Positions 56,841-64,000 of a stretch of 64,000 bases of DNA are shown in pieces. Where the stretch lies: assembly GCF_007923295.1 (NCBI RefSeq), contig NZ_VOIR01000014.1:287825-351824 (forward strand), written 5' to 3'. The position numbers and the translations under genes are program-made. The stretch's first letter is position 1. The number at the start of each line of letters is the position of its first letter. The stretch is from Agrococcus sediminis. GTDB taxonomy: Bacteria > Actinomycetota > Actinomycetes > Actinomycetales > Microbacteriaceae. The notes beneath the pieces were generated by a model, which made no database searches, had not been told where the DNA came from, and saw only the letters and a program-made list of their open reading frames with translations.

Positions 56841-58130
56841 ATGCGGAAGTCCATCTTCCTCCGGACGGCGGTCGGTTTCAGCGCCGCCGCCGTGATCCTG
56901 GGGGCGAGCGCGTGCTCGTCGCCCGCCGACCCGGGCACGAGCACGGCCCCCGAGACCTCGGCATCGCCGATGGAGACCGAGTCGGGCTCGATGCTCAGCC
57001 CTGCCGGCACCGGCGACCCGTTCGCCGACGCGCGCACCGCCGCCGGCCACATGCCCATGACGGCCACGACGCTCGCCGGCGGCTTCGTCGGCGCGCTCGA
57101 CATCCCCGGTGAGGCGGAGTCCGACGCGGCCAACCTGCGCGCCGACCTGACGTCGCTCCTCCAGGAGCACGTCTACCTCGCCGGCATGGCGGTCGCGACC
57201 GCCTACCACGCGGGCGCCGACTCGGCCCAGTTCGAGGCTGCTGCGGCAGCGCTCGACACCAACTCGGTCGACCTCTCAGAGGCGGTCGCGTCGCTCTCCG
57301 ACGAGGAGCAGGGCGCGGCGTTCCTCGAGCTGTGGCGCCAGCACATCGGCTTCTTCGTCGACTACGCGGTGGCCGTCAAGGGCGGCGACCAGGCAGCGGC
57401 CGACGAGGCGCTCATGCAGCTGCAGGGCTACACCGAGGAGGCCGGCGCGTTCTTCGAGTCGATCTCCGGCGGCGAGCTGCCTGCGGACGCGGTCGCCGAG
57501 AGCCTGACGATGCACGTCGACACGCTCAGCGCCGCCATCGACGCCTTCGCGGCGGGCGAGCCGAACGCGACCGACGTGCTGCAGGAGGCCGCGGGCCACG
57601 TGGTCATGTCGGCCGAGACGCTCTCCGGCGGCCTCGCCGCCGCAGCTGGCCTCGAGGGCGACGTCTCCGACGAGGCCTCGACGCTGCGCTCGCAGCTGGT
57701 CGCGGGCCTGCAGGAGCACGTCTACCTCGCCGGCATCGCGGTCTTCACCGCCTACACGGCCGAGGGCGGCCCCGAGTCGCCCGCGTTCGAGGGCGCAGCC
57801 GCGACGCTCGACGCCAACTCGGTCGCGCTGAGCGAGGCCATCGGCTCGCTCGCCGGTGAGGAGAACGGCACGGCGTTCCTCGAGCTGTGGCGCGAGCACA
57901 TCGGCTTCTTCGTCGACTACGCGGTCGCGATCGCGGGCGACGACGCCGCCGGTGCCGAGCAGGCGCTCGCCGACCTCGACGACTACCGGCCGACCGCCGG
58001 CGCCTTCTTCGAGGAGATCTCGGCGGGCGAGCTGCCGGCCGACGCGATCGCGGAGGGCCTCGGCATGCACGTCGAGACGCTCGCGGGCGCGATCGACTCG
58101 CTCAAGGAGCAGCTGGTCGACGCCGGCTGA
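56841..58130 (+). CDS. Lipoprotein with two repeated helical domains
   Basis: A 429-aa lipoprotein: signal peptide and lipobox LGASA-Cys25, an acidic/Ser-rich linker to about residue 55, then two copies of a mainly helical domain of about 183 residues (about 57-240 and 241-425). Each copy has QEHVYLAG, then a DxNSVxLSEA segment and FLELWRxHIGFFVDYAV. Conserved His and Tyr residues could bind metal; I recall similar domains in Firmicutes proteins labelled copper amine oxidase-like, but no enzyme motif is visible. GAGGAG precedes ATG 56841. Monocistronic with a strong hairpin after it. Confidence 0.8.
   Translation: MRKSIFLRTAVGFSAAAVILGASACSSPADPGTSTAPETSASPMETESGSMLSPAGTGDPFADARTAAGHMPMTATTLAGGFVGALDIPGEAESDAANLRADLTSLLQEHVYLAGMAVATAYHAGADSAQFEAAAAALDTNSVDLSEAVASLSDEEQGAAFLELWRQHIGFFVDYAVAVKGGDQAAADEALMQLQGYTEEAGAFFESISGGELPADAVAESLTMHVDTLSAAIDAFAAGEPNATDVLQEAAGHVVMSAETLSGGLAAAAGLEGDVSDEASTLRSQLVAGLQEHVYLAGIAVFTAYTAEGGPESPAFEGAAATLDANSVALSEAIGSLAGEENGTAFLELWREHIGFFVDYAVAIAGDDAAGAEQALADLDDYRPTAGAFFEEISAGELPADAIAEGLGMHVETLAGAIDSLKEQLVDAG
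57168..57935 (+). repeat. Internal duplication in the lipoprotein gene, nearly identical at DNA level in two blocks
   Basis: CAGGAGCACGTCTACCTCGC occurs at 57162-57181 and 57711-57730, and a 57-bp block around TTCCTCGAGCTGTGGCG (57321 and 57876) differs at only a few bases. Offsets are 549 and 555 bp, both multiples of three, consistent with a recent in-frame duplication. Confidence 0.8.
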
Positions 58131-58153
58131 CGCCGGACGCACCATCCATGACG

Positions 58154-58185
58154 GCGAGGGCCGCGGCGGGAGCCGCGGCCCTCGC
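58154..58185. terminator. Bidirectional terminator hairpin
   Basis: Perfect 14-bp inverted repeat GCGAGGGCCGCGGC (58154-58167) / 58172-58185 with a GGGA loop, between the lipoprotein gene and a convergent SGNH hydrolase gene. Confidence 0.8.
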
Positions 58186-58202
58186 TCGTGCGCCGAGGGC
58201 GC

Positions 58203-58964
58203 TCAGACGATGGGCGGCACCTCGACGAAGGCGGGCAGCTTCGGGTCGCGGCCGTCGCCGGAGGAGCGGCCGGTGAAGCGCCGCCCGAGCCACGGCAGCA
58301 CGTACTCGCGGTAGTACATGAGATCGCGGGGGCCCTCGGCGGTCGACGCGCCCGCGAGGTCGCGCCAGGCTTCCGGCGCCGGCATGCCGAGCGCCCGCAG
58401 CACGTTGCGCGCGACGTGGGCGTGGCCTGCGGCGTTGAGGTGCAGGCGGTCGCGCGACCAGAAGCGCGGCGCGGCGAGCTCGGGGTCGGACCAGTTGTCG
58501 ACGTAGGGCGCGTCGAGGTCGCCGATCCGCGACTCCACCGCGCGCGCGAGCGCGTCGCCGCGCCGCTGCATGACGGCGCCGATCGGCATCACCCCGCTCG
58601 GGTTGCCGCCCGAGAGCAGGATGGGGCGGATGCCCGCGGCGGCGATGCGGTGGGCGGCGTCGGCGAGGCGCTCGCCGACGTGCTCGATCGAGACCTTGGG
58701 CCGCAGGATGTCGTTGCCGCCGCCGTTGATGCTGATCGCATCGGGCCCGAGCGCGATGGCCGCGTCGAGCTGCTCGTGCAGGATGGGCCCGAGCTTGCGG
58801 CCGCGGATGGCGAGGTTCGCGTAGCGCACGGGTGCTCCCTGCGCCGAGGCGAGGCCGGCGGCGACGAAGTCGGCCCATCCGCGCACCGAGCCGTCGGGGA
58901 GCTCGTCGCCCACCCCCTCGGTGAAGCTGTCGCCGATGGCCACGAACGATCCGATGCGCTGCAC
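58203..58964 (-). CDS. SGNH/GDSL-family hydrolase
   Basis: A 253-aa esterase-like hydrolase with all four blocks: block I AIGDSFTEGVG (Ser nucleophile), Gly in NLAIRGRKLGPI, GGGND in SINGGGNDILRP, and the Asp-x-x-His pair DRLHLNAAGH. No signal peptide, so it is cytoplasmic. Substrate is not evident (lipid, acetylated sugar or peptide esters are all possible). GTG 58964 is set by TAGGCT 6 nt upstream. Confidence 0.92.
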   Translation of the reverse strand: MQRIGSFVAIGDSFTEGVGDELPDGSVRGWADFVAAGLASAQGAPVRYANLAIRGRKLGPILHEQLDAAIALGPDAISINGGGNDILRPKVSIEHVGERLADAAHRIAAAGIRPILLSGGNPSGVMPIGAVMQRRGDALARAVESRIGDLDAPYVDNWSDPELAAPRFWSRDRLHLNAAGHAHVARNVLRALGMPAPEAWRDLAGASTAEGPRDLMYYREYVLPWLGRRFTGRSSGDGRDPKLPAFVEVPPIV

Positions 58965-58970
58965 CCTCCC

Positions 58971-58976
58971 AGCCTA
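58971..58976 (-). promoter_or_regulatory. -10 box of the SGNH hydrolase gene
   Basis: On the minus strand TAGGCT ends 6 nt before GTG 58964; probable leaderless start. Confidence 0.5.
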
Positions 58977-59004
58977 GGTGCCCCGCCCGCCGCCGGGGCA
59001 GGGC

Positions 59005-59010
59005 TAGAGT
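59005..59010 (+). promoter_or_regulatory. -10 box of the thiamine transport operon
   Basis: TAGAGT just upstream of the TPP riboswitch; the transcript would start at about 59017. Confidence 0.5.
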
Positions 59011-59018
59011 GGCTGTCG

Positions 59019-59108
59019 ACACGGGAGTCCGGTGCGCCGGGCTGAGAGGAAGGCCGAAGCCTTCGACCGTCAAACCTGATCTGGATCATGCCAGCGCAGG
59101 GAGGACAC
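59019..59108 (+). promoter_or_regulatory. TPP riboswitch (THI element)
   Basis: Contains GGGAGTCCGGT, GGCTGAGAGG (the CUGAGA core, 59040-59049), GACCGTCAAACCTGATCTGG and ATGCCAGCGCAGGGA, the hallmark thi-box order. The AGGAAGG ribosome site at 59131-59137 and ATG 59144 follow, so control is probably at translation, in line with GC-rich actinobacteria. It governs the operon 59144-62476. Confidence 0.95.
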
Positions 59109-59143
59109 TGCACCCGTGCCATCTCATCCGAGGAAGGCACCCA

Positions 59144-59770
59144 ATGACCACCGCACCCACCGCATCCGCCCCGTCGACGGCGCCCGCGCGCCCCCGCACC
59201 CGCTGGCGGGTCGTCGACATCGTCGTCGCCGCCGTGCTCGGCGTCGCCACCGGCCTCCTGTTCGTGCTCTGGAACAGCGTCGGCTACGCCTGGTTCACCG
59301 CCATGGACGCGCTCACGCCGGGCTTCGGCGGGCTCGCCGTCGGCATCTGGCTCATCGGCGGCGTGCTCGGCGGCCTCATCATCCGGAAGCCCGGCGCCGC
59401 GCTGTTCGTCGAGCTGCTCGCCGCGAGCGTCTCGATGCTGCTGGGCAGCCAGTGGTCGATCGAGACGGTCTACTCCGGCATCGCGCAGGGCCTCGGCGCC
59501 GAGCTCGTCTTCCTGCTCTTCGCCTACCGCCGCTTCGGGCTGCCGGTCGCGATGCTCGCGGGCGTCGGCGCGGCCGCCGCCGCGTTCGTGCTCGAGCTGT
59601 TCCTGAGCGGCAACCTCGCCAAGAGCCCCGAGTTCCTCGGCATCTACCTCGGCAGCCTCGTCGTCTCCGGCGCGCTGCTCGCCGGCCTCGTCGGCTGGCT
59701 GCTGACGCGGGCGCTCGCCGCGACCGGCGTGCTCGACCGCTTCGCGTCGGGGCGGTCGCGCGCCCGGTGA
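59144..59770 (+). CDS. ECF transporter S component, YkoE-like (thiamine/HMP)
   Basis: A 208-aa integral membrane substrate-binding component with about five to six TM helices: WRVVDIVVAAVLGVATGLLFVLWNSVG, GLAVGIWLIGGVLGGLIIRKPGAALFVELLAASVSMLLGSQWS, GIAQGLGAELVFLLFAYRRFGLP. The GAALFVELLAA...GSQWS and QGLGAELVF motifs match YkoE, the S component of the B. subtilis YkoFEDC system. It lies under a TPP riboswitch, so its substrate is probably thiamine or hydroxymethylpyrimidine. GTGA overlap with the next gene. Confidence 0.93.
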   Translation: MTTAPTASAPSTAPARPRTRWRVVDIVVAAVLGVATGLLFVLWNSVGYAWFTAMDALTPGFGGLAVGIWLIGGVLGGLIIRKPGAALFVELLAASVSMLLGSQWSIETVYSGIAQGLGAELVFLLFAYRRFGLPVAMLAGVGAAAAAFVLELFLSGNLAKSPEFLGIYLGSLVVSGALLAGLVGWLLTRALAATGVLDRFASGRSRAR

Positions 59771-61212
59771 CCGGCTCCCGCATCCGCGCGCGCGGGTGGG
59801 GCTGGCGGCACGCAGGCCGCGCGGTGCCCGCCGTCGCCGGGCTCGACCTCGATGTCGAGCCCGGCGAGCGCGTGCTGCTGCTCGGCCCCTCGGGCGCCGG
59901 CAAGTCGACGCTGCTCGCGGCGCTCGCGGGTGTGCTCGGCGGCGAGGACGAGGGCGACGAGACCGGTGAGCTCGCCGTCGACGGCGCGCACCCGGCCGGG
60001 CTGCGCGGTACCGCCGGCCTCGTGCTGCAGGATCCGCAGGCCAACACGATCATGTCCCGCGTCGGCGACGACGTGGCGTTCGGCTGCGAGAACCTCGCCG
60101 TGCCGCGCGACGAGATCTGGCGGCGCGTGCGCGAGGCGCTCGCCGCGGTCGGGCTCGACGTGGCGCTCGACCGGTCGACGGCGGCGCTCTCGGGCGGCCA
60201 GCGGCAGCGCCTCGCGCTCGCGGGCGTGCTCGCGATGCGGCCGGGGCTCATCCTGCTCGACGAGCCGACCGCCAACCTCGACCCCGAGGGGGTCGTGGAG
60301 GTGCGGGATGCCGTGGCTCGCGTCGCCGCCGAGACCGGGGCGACGCTCGTGGTCGTCGAGCACCGCGTCGAGACCTGGCTGCCGGTCGTCGACCGCGTCG
60401 TCGTGCTCGCGGCAGGCGGCGGAGCGGTGGCCGACGGCTCGCCGGCAGCCGTCCTCGACGCCCACCGCGCGCAGCTCGCCCACGACGGCGTCTGGGTGCC
60501 GGGGCTCCCGGTCGAGGTCGCCCGCGGCGGGCGGCATCCGGGCGAGGCGCTCCTCGTGGGGGAGGCGCTGCGCTCCGGCCGCGACGGCGCCGCCGTGCAC
60601 GAGCCGCTCGACGTGCAGGTGCGCGCGGGGGAGGCGCTCATCGTCACCGGGCGCAACGGCGCCGGCAAGTCGACCCTCGCGCTGACGCTCGCCGGCCTGC
60701 TGCCACCGGTCGCGGGCGCCGTGCGGGCCACTGCGCCGCTGCGGGGCGAGCTCGCGGCCGAGGCGCCCATCCGCTGGCGGCCGAAGCAGCTCGCGAGCCG
60801 CATCGGCACGGTCTTCCAGCAGCCGGAGCACCAGTTCGTCGCCGCGCGCGTGCGCGACGAGGTCGCGGCGGGGCTGCGTGCGCTGCGACTCCCGCAGCCC
60901 GAGGTCGACGCGCGCGTCGGCGGGCTGCTCGCCGCGCTGCGGCTCGACGCGCTCGCCGACGCCAACCCCTTCACGCTCTCCGGCGGCGAGCAGCGCCGGC
61001 TCTCGGTGGCGACGGTGCTCGCGCCCGCGCCGCGCGTGATGGTGCTCGACGAGCCCACGTTCGGCCAGGACCGCCGCACGTGGAGCGAGCTCGTGCGCCT
61101 CATCGCCTCGCTCGTCGACGACCGCGGCTGCGCCGTCGTCGCCGTGACGCACGACGCCGACGTCGAGCGGGTGCTCGGCGACCGCGTGCTGCGGCTGGGC
61201 GGCGAGCGGTGA
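59767..61212 (+). CDS. ECF transporter ATPase with two fused ABC domains (YkoD-like)
   Basis: A 481-aa protein with two complete ABC units in one chain, as in YkoD. Domain 1: Walker A GPSGAGKST (about residue 41), Q-loop LQDPQANT, signature LSGGQRQRL, Walker B LILLDEPTANLD, H-loop EHR. Domain 2 (about residue 275 on): TGRNGAGKST, FQQPEHQF, LSGGEQRRL, VMVLDEPTFGQD, THD. It energises the YkoE/YkoC importer. Starts in GTGA overlap with ykoE-like gene and ends in GTGA overlap with the T component. Confidence 0.95.
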   Translation: MTGSRIRARGWGWRHAGRAVPAVAGLDLDVEPGERVLLLGPSGAGKSTLLAALAGVLGGEDEGDETGELAVDGAHPAGLRGTAGLVLQDPQANTIMSRVGDDVAFGCENLAVPRDEIWRRVREALAAVGLDVALDRSTAALSGGQRQRLALAGVLAMRPGLILLDEPTANLDPEGVVEVRDAVARVAAETGATLVVVEHRVETWLPVVDRVVVLAAGGGAVADGSPAAVLDAHRAQLAHDGVWVPGLPVEVARGGRHPGEALLVGEALRSGRDGAAVHEPLDVQVRAGEALIVTGRNGAGKSTLALTLAGLLPPVAGAVRATAPLRGELAAEAPIRWRPKQLASRIGTVFQQPEHQFVAARVRDEVAAGLRALRLPQPEVDARVGGLLAALRLDALADANPFTLSGGEQRRLSVATVLAPAPRVMVLDEPTFGQDRRTWSELVRLIASLVDDRGCAVVAVTHDADVERVLGDRVLRLGGER

Positions 61213-61970
61213 GCGCGCTCGCTCGGGTCAACCCGGTCACGCCGCTGCTCGCGGCGGTGCTCTACTCGATCCCGATGCTGCTCACGATCGACGTCGTGAG
61301 CGCCGCGGTCGCGCTCGCCGCGTGGCTCGTGGTCTTCGCGGCCGCCGGCATCGGGCCCCGCACGGTGCTGCGCCGCGCGTGGCCGCTGCTCATCGCCGCG
61401 CCGCTGTCGGCGGTGAGCATGCTGCTCTACGCCGAGCCGGCCGGGCGCATCCACGCCCAGGTGTGGCTCGCCACCATCAGCGACCGCTCGATCGAGCTCG
61501 CGCTCGCGATCGGGCTGCGCGTGCTCGCGCTCGGCGTGCCGACGCTCGTCGCGCTCGTGGGCCTCGACCCGACCCGGCTCGCCGACGGGCTCGCGCAGGT
61601 CGCGCGCCTGCCGCACCGGTTCGTGCTCGCGGCGCTCGCCGGCACGAGGCTGTTCGGCGTGCTGGCCGAGGACTGGCGGCAGATCGCTCTCGCCCGCCGG
61701 GCGCGGGGCCTCGGCGACACGGGTGCGGTGCGGCGCGCGCTGCAGGCTGCCTTCGCGCTGCTCGTGGTGGCGCTGCGCCGCGGCGGCACGCTCGCGACCG
61801 CGATGGAGGCACGCGGCTTCGGCGGTGCCGAGCGCACCTGGGCGCGGCCCTCGACCGTCGGCCGCGCCGACGCGCTGCTGCTGATCCTGGCGATCGCCGT
61901 CGCGGCGACCGCGATCGGGGCGTCGCTCGCGGCAGGATCGTTCGCACCGGTGTGGGAGGGGGCGCAGTGA
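61209..61970 (+). CDS. ECF transporter T component (YkoC-like)
   Basis: A 253-aa transmembrane protein with four to six TM helices that couples the ATPase to the S component. RVNPVTPLLAAVLYSIPMLL opens the family; the two coupling helices are marked by ALARRARGLGDTG and AMEARGFGGAERT, the Ala-Arg-Gly motifs that contact the ATPases. Overlaps both neighbours by 4 nt, so the transporter is made as a single unit. Confidence 0.93.
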   Translation: MSALARVNPVTPLLAAVLYSIPMLLTIDVVSAAVALAAWLVVFAAAGIGPRTVLRRAWPLLIAAPLSAVSMLLYAEPAGRIHAQVWLATISDRSIELALAIGLRVLALGVPTLVALVGLDPTRLADGLAQVARLPHRFVLAALAGTRLFGVLAEDWRQIALARRARGLGDTGAVRRALQAAFALLVVALRRGGTLATAMEARGFGGAERTWARPSTVGRADALLLILAIAVAATAIGASLAAGSFAPVWEGAQ

Positions 61971-62476
61971 CCATCACGATCGTCGACGGGCGCTCCGGCT
62001 CGGGCAAGACGGCCCTCGCCGAGCGCATCGCCGCCGGCTCCGGTGCGCGCATCATCCACATGGACGACCTCTACGCCGGCTGGCACGGCCTCGCGACCGG
62101 CTCGCGGCTGCTCGAGCGCGGCATCCTCGCGCCGCTCGCCGAGGGGCGGCGCGCCGTCTGGCGCCGCTGGGACTGGGCGGTGGGCGACTGGGGCGCGGAG
62201 GACAGCGCCGAGCCGGGCGAGGCGCTCGTCGTCGAGGGCTGCGGCTCGCTCACGCTCGAGAGCCGCGAGCACGCCGACCTCGCGATCTGGCTCGAGGCGC
62301 CCGAGGCGGTCCGGCGGGCGCGGGCGCTCGAGCGCGACGGCGACGACTCGTGGTGGATGCTGTGGCGCGAGCAGGAGGACGCGCACATCGCCGCCAACGG
62401 CCCGGTCGCGCTCGCCGACGAGGTGCGCGACACCGCGGGGCCGCTGCCGGGTGGGCTCCCTGCATCCGGCGCGTAG
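61967..62476 (+). CDS. P-loop kinase, uridine-kinase-like
   Basis: A 169-aa P-loop protein: Walker A VDGRSGSGKTAL at the N-terminus, IIHMDDLYAGWHGL (substrate/Mg segment of uridine/pantothenate-kinase-like enzymes), VVEGCGSLT, then a lid-like WMLWREQEDAHIAANGP. It overlaps the T component by 4 nt, so it is the last gene of the TPP-riboswitch operon. Substrate could be a thiamine precursor or nucleoside; the sequence alone does not say. Its TAG stop is the start of the next gene's -10 box. Confidence 0.82.
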   Translation: MTITIVDGRSGSGKTALAERIAAGSGARIIHMDDLYAGWHGLATGSRLLERGILAPLAEGRRAVWRRWDWAVGDWGAEDSAEPGEALVVEGCGSLTLESREHADLAIWLEAPEAVRRARALERDGDDSWWMLWREQEDAHIAANGPVALADEVRDTAGPLPGGLPASGA

Positions 62477-62479
62477 GCT
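62474..62479 (+). promoter_or_regulatory. -10 box of the alcohol dehydrogenase gene
   Basis: TAGGCT, overlapping the upstream TAG stop; the leader of about 40 nt has a GAGGAGG ribosome site (62514-62520). Confidence 0.45.
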
Positions 62480-62524
62480 TGCCGCCGGCATCCGCCGATG
62501 CCGCACGATCCTCGAGGAGGCCGC

Positions 62525-63589
62525 ATGCCCATCCCGACGAAGGCGCTGCAGAAGACCGCAGCCGACCAGCCGTTCCGCGTCGCCACGATCGAGCGCCGCG
62601 ACCCGCGCCCGAACGACGTGGTCATCTCCATCCAGGCCGCCGGCATCTGCCACAGCGACATCCACACCATCCGCGACGAGTGGGGCGCCGCGCCCTTCCC
62701 GCTCACGGTCGGCCACGAGATCGCGGGCATCGTCGAGGCCGTCGGCGACGCCGTCACGCGCCACGCCGTCGGCGATCGCGTCGGCGTCGGCTGCCTCGTC
62801 GACTCGTGCGGCGAGTGCGAGCAGTGCCTCGCCGACGAGGAGCAGGACTGCCTGAACGGCGCCGTCGGCACCTATGCCGCCGTCGATCGCGACGGCACCA
62901 TCACGCAGGGCGGCTACAGCGAGCGCGTCGTCGTCGACGAGCGCTTCGTGCTGCGCATCCCGGATGGGCTGGAGCTCGACGTCGCGGCGCCGCTGCTGTG
63001 CGCCGGCATCACGCTCTACTCGCCGATCGACCGCTGGGGCGTGGGCCCCGGCAAGAAGGTGGCCGTCGTCGGCCTCGGCGGGCTCGGCCACATGGGCGTG
63101 CAGCTCTCGGCCGCGAAGGGCGCGGAGGTCACGGTGCTCTCGCGCAGCCGCGCGAAGGCGGAGCTTGCGAAGGAGCTGGGTGCCGCCAGCACGATCGCGA
63201 CCGGCGAGGACGGCTGGGCCGAGGCGCACAAGGGCGAGTTCGACGTCATCCTCAACACCGTGAGCGCCGACCTCGACCTCGGCACCTACCTGTCGATCCT
63301 CAAGCCGCACGGCGCGATGGTGAACGTCGGCCTGCCGCCGGCGCCGCAGCCGCTGCACCTCGGCTCGCTCATCATGGGCGGCAAGGTGCTCGCGGGCTCC
63401 AACATCGGCGGCATCCGGCAGACGCAGGAGATGCTCGACTTCTGCGCCGAGCACGGCATCGGCGCCGTCATCGAGCGGATCGGCATCGACGACGTGGAAG
63501 CCGCGTACGACCGGGTGGTCGACGGCGACGTGCGCTTCCGCTTCGTCATCGACACTACGGCGCTCGCCGACGCGACGCCTGCCGCGTAG
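62525..63589 (+). CDS. Zinc-dependent alcohol dehydrogenase (CAD/YahK-like, NADP type)
   Basis: A 354-aa medium-chain dehydrogenase. Catalytic Zn ligands: Cys in AAGICHSDIH, His-Glu in TVGHEIAG, and Cys in LLCAGITLYSP; structural Zn site CGECEQCLADEEQDC. Rossmann motif VVGLGGLGHMGVQL, and AKAELAKELGA. The overall pattern is the cinnamyl-alcohol-dehydrogenase-like broad aldehyde reductase group. Substrate is likely a broad range of aldehydes or alcohols. Own promoter; monocistronic. Confidence 0.93.
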   Translation: MPIPTKALQKTAADQPFRVATIERRDPRPNDVVISIQAAGICHSDIHTIRDEWGAAPFPLTVGHEIAGIVEAVGDAVTRHAVGDRVGVGCLVDSCGECEQCLADEEQDCLNGAVGTYAAVDRDGTITQGGYSERVVVDERFVLRIPDGLELDVAAPLLCAGITLYSPIDRWGVGPGKKVAVVGLGGLGHMGVQLSAAKGAEVTVLSRSRAKAELAKELGAASTIATGEDGWAEAHKGEFDVILNTVSADLDLGTYLSILKPHGAMVNVGLPPAPQPLHLGSLIMGGKVLAGSNIGGIRQTQEMLDFCAEHGIGAVIERIGIDDVEAAYDRVVDGDVRFRFVIDTTALADATPAA

Positions 63590-63596
63590 CGAGCGA

Positions 63597-63620
63597 GGGG
63601 TGGGCGGCTACGCCCACCCC
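63597..63620. terminator. Bidirectional terminator containing a stop codon
   Basis: Perfect 10-bp inverted repeat GGGGTGGGCG / CGCCCACCCC with a GCTA loop. The loop and first paired base include the minus-strand stop codon (63608-63610) of the mini-zincin gene, so its last codons lie in the hairpin. Confidence 0.65.
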
Positions 63621-63952
63621 AGCTCGTGGAGCTGCTCGTCGTCGATCCCGTAGAAGTGCGCGATCTCGTGCACGAGCGTCGTGCGCACCTCGGCGCGCAG
63701 CTCCTCGAGCGACTCGCTCGCGTCGAGGTGCGGCAGCCGGTAGACCATGATCCGGTCGGGCAGCTCGCCGAAGCCGTACTGCCCGCGGTCGGTGATCGCG
63801 ACGCCCTCGTAGATGCCGAGCAGGTCCTCCTCGGGGTGCTCGTCCTCGACCAGGAACACGACGTTGTCGAGATCCTCGACCATCTCGTCCGGCAGCGCGT
63901 CGAGCACCTCCGTCACGAGCTCCTCGAACGCCTCGTGGCCCATCTCGAGCAT
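63608..63952 (-). CDS. Metallopeptidase-like protein (mini-zincin, DUF1025)
   Basis: A 114-aa protein with a zincin motif TTLVHEIAHFYGIDD: HExxH with a third ligand Asp downstream. Acidic N-terminal half VTEVLDALPDEMVEDLDNVVFLVED and the middle DRIMVYRLPHL are family features. It is too small for a usual protease, and activity of this family is not established. ATG 63952 has a GAGGGGGA site upstream; ATG 63943 is an alternative. Confidence 0.9.
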   Translation of the reverse strand: MLEMGHEAFEELVTEVLDALPDEMVEDLDNVVFLVEDEHPEEDLLGIYEGVAITDRGQYGFGELPDRIMVYRLPHLDASESLEELRAEVRTTLVHEIAHFYGIDDEQLHELGWA

Positions 63953-63983
63953 GCGTCCCCCTCGGCTGTGCGCGATGCGCTCG

Positions 63984-63989
63984 AGCCTA
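63984..63989 (-). promoter_or_regulatory. -10 box of the mini-zincin gene
   Basis: TAGGCT on the minus strand, 31 nt before ATG 63952, near the window end. Confidence 0.35.
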
Positions 63990-64000
63990 TCGACGGCCGC

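Overview
This 64 kb window is a stretch of core chromosome from a very GC-rich actinobacterium. The SRP/rpsP/rplS/lepB/rnhB/dprA/xerC/rpsB/pyrH/frr order, the GlgE alpha-glucan pathway, F420-type luciferase-like oxidoreductases, a Rv2578c-like radical SAM gene and frequent GTG starts all fit Actinomycetota. Several small conserved proteins suggest the Microbacteriaceae (Agrococcus-like is a guess). I see no tRNA, rRNA, insertion sequence, prophage or CRISPR array.

Layout. 1-12,119: protein targeting and translation (ftsY end, a degenerate AMP-binding protein, ffh, rpsP-khpA-rimM-trmD, rplS, lepB-rnhB), with a few metabolic genes inserted (SDR-like, tandem GNAT, LLM oxidoreductase, YbdK-type ligase). 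12,171-19,953: a VWA-domain membrane protein, then yraN-comM-dprA (DNA uptake/processing), a cyclic-nucleotide-type phosphodiesterase, xerC and an M23-like secreted protein. 20,219-24,951: rpsB-tsf, pyrH, frr-cdsA and a DivIVA-motif protein. 25,000-30,081: secreted lytic-transglycosylase-like protein, AI-2E exporter family, a large membrane protein and a thioredoxin-TPR chaperone-like protein. 30,159-39,034: alpha-glucan cluster glgE-glgB, glgP, glgX. 39,055-46,741: cysteine desulfurase, glycosyltransferase, mnmA, ligA, DinB. 46,738-49,972: ATPase, SOS-box radical SAM protein, YdcF-like protein. 50,027-53,384: gatCAB. 53,504-58,964: small stress membrane protein, two more LLM oxidoreductases, DUF3097, a duplicated-domain lipoprotein, SGNH hydrolase. 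59,019-62,476: TPP riboswitch followed by an ECF-type thiamine/HMP transporter operon and a P-loop kinase. 62,525-63,952: zinc alcohol dehydrogenase and a mini-zincin.

The most useful non-gene signals are: (i) about twenty genes with a TANNNT-like -10 box ending almost always 6-8 nt before the start codon, which predicts leaderless mRNAs and fixes many starts; (ii) TAG stop codons that double as the first half of the next gene's -10 box; (iii) three convergent gene pairs sharing one CTAG as both stop codons; (iv) one symmetric -10 box apparently serving two divergent genes (glgX / cysteine desulfurase); (v) a perfect 16-bp SOS box; (vi) a palindromic repeat forming the 3' end of gatA; (vii) a lipoprotein made of a recent internal duplication. 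I did not find a convincing new multi-gene system; the window is mostly conserved housekeeping DNA. All functional calls rest on reading motifs and context, with no database search.
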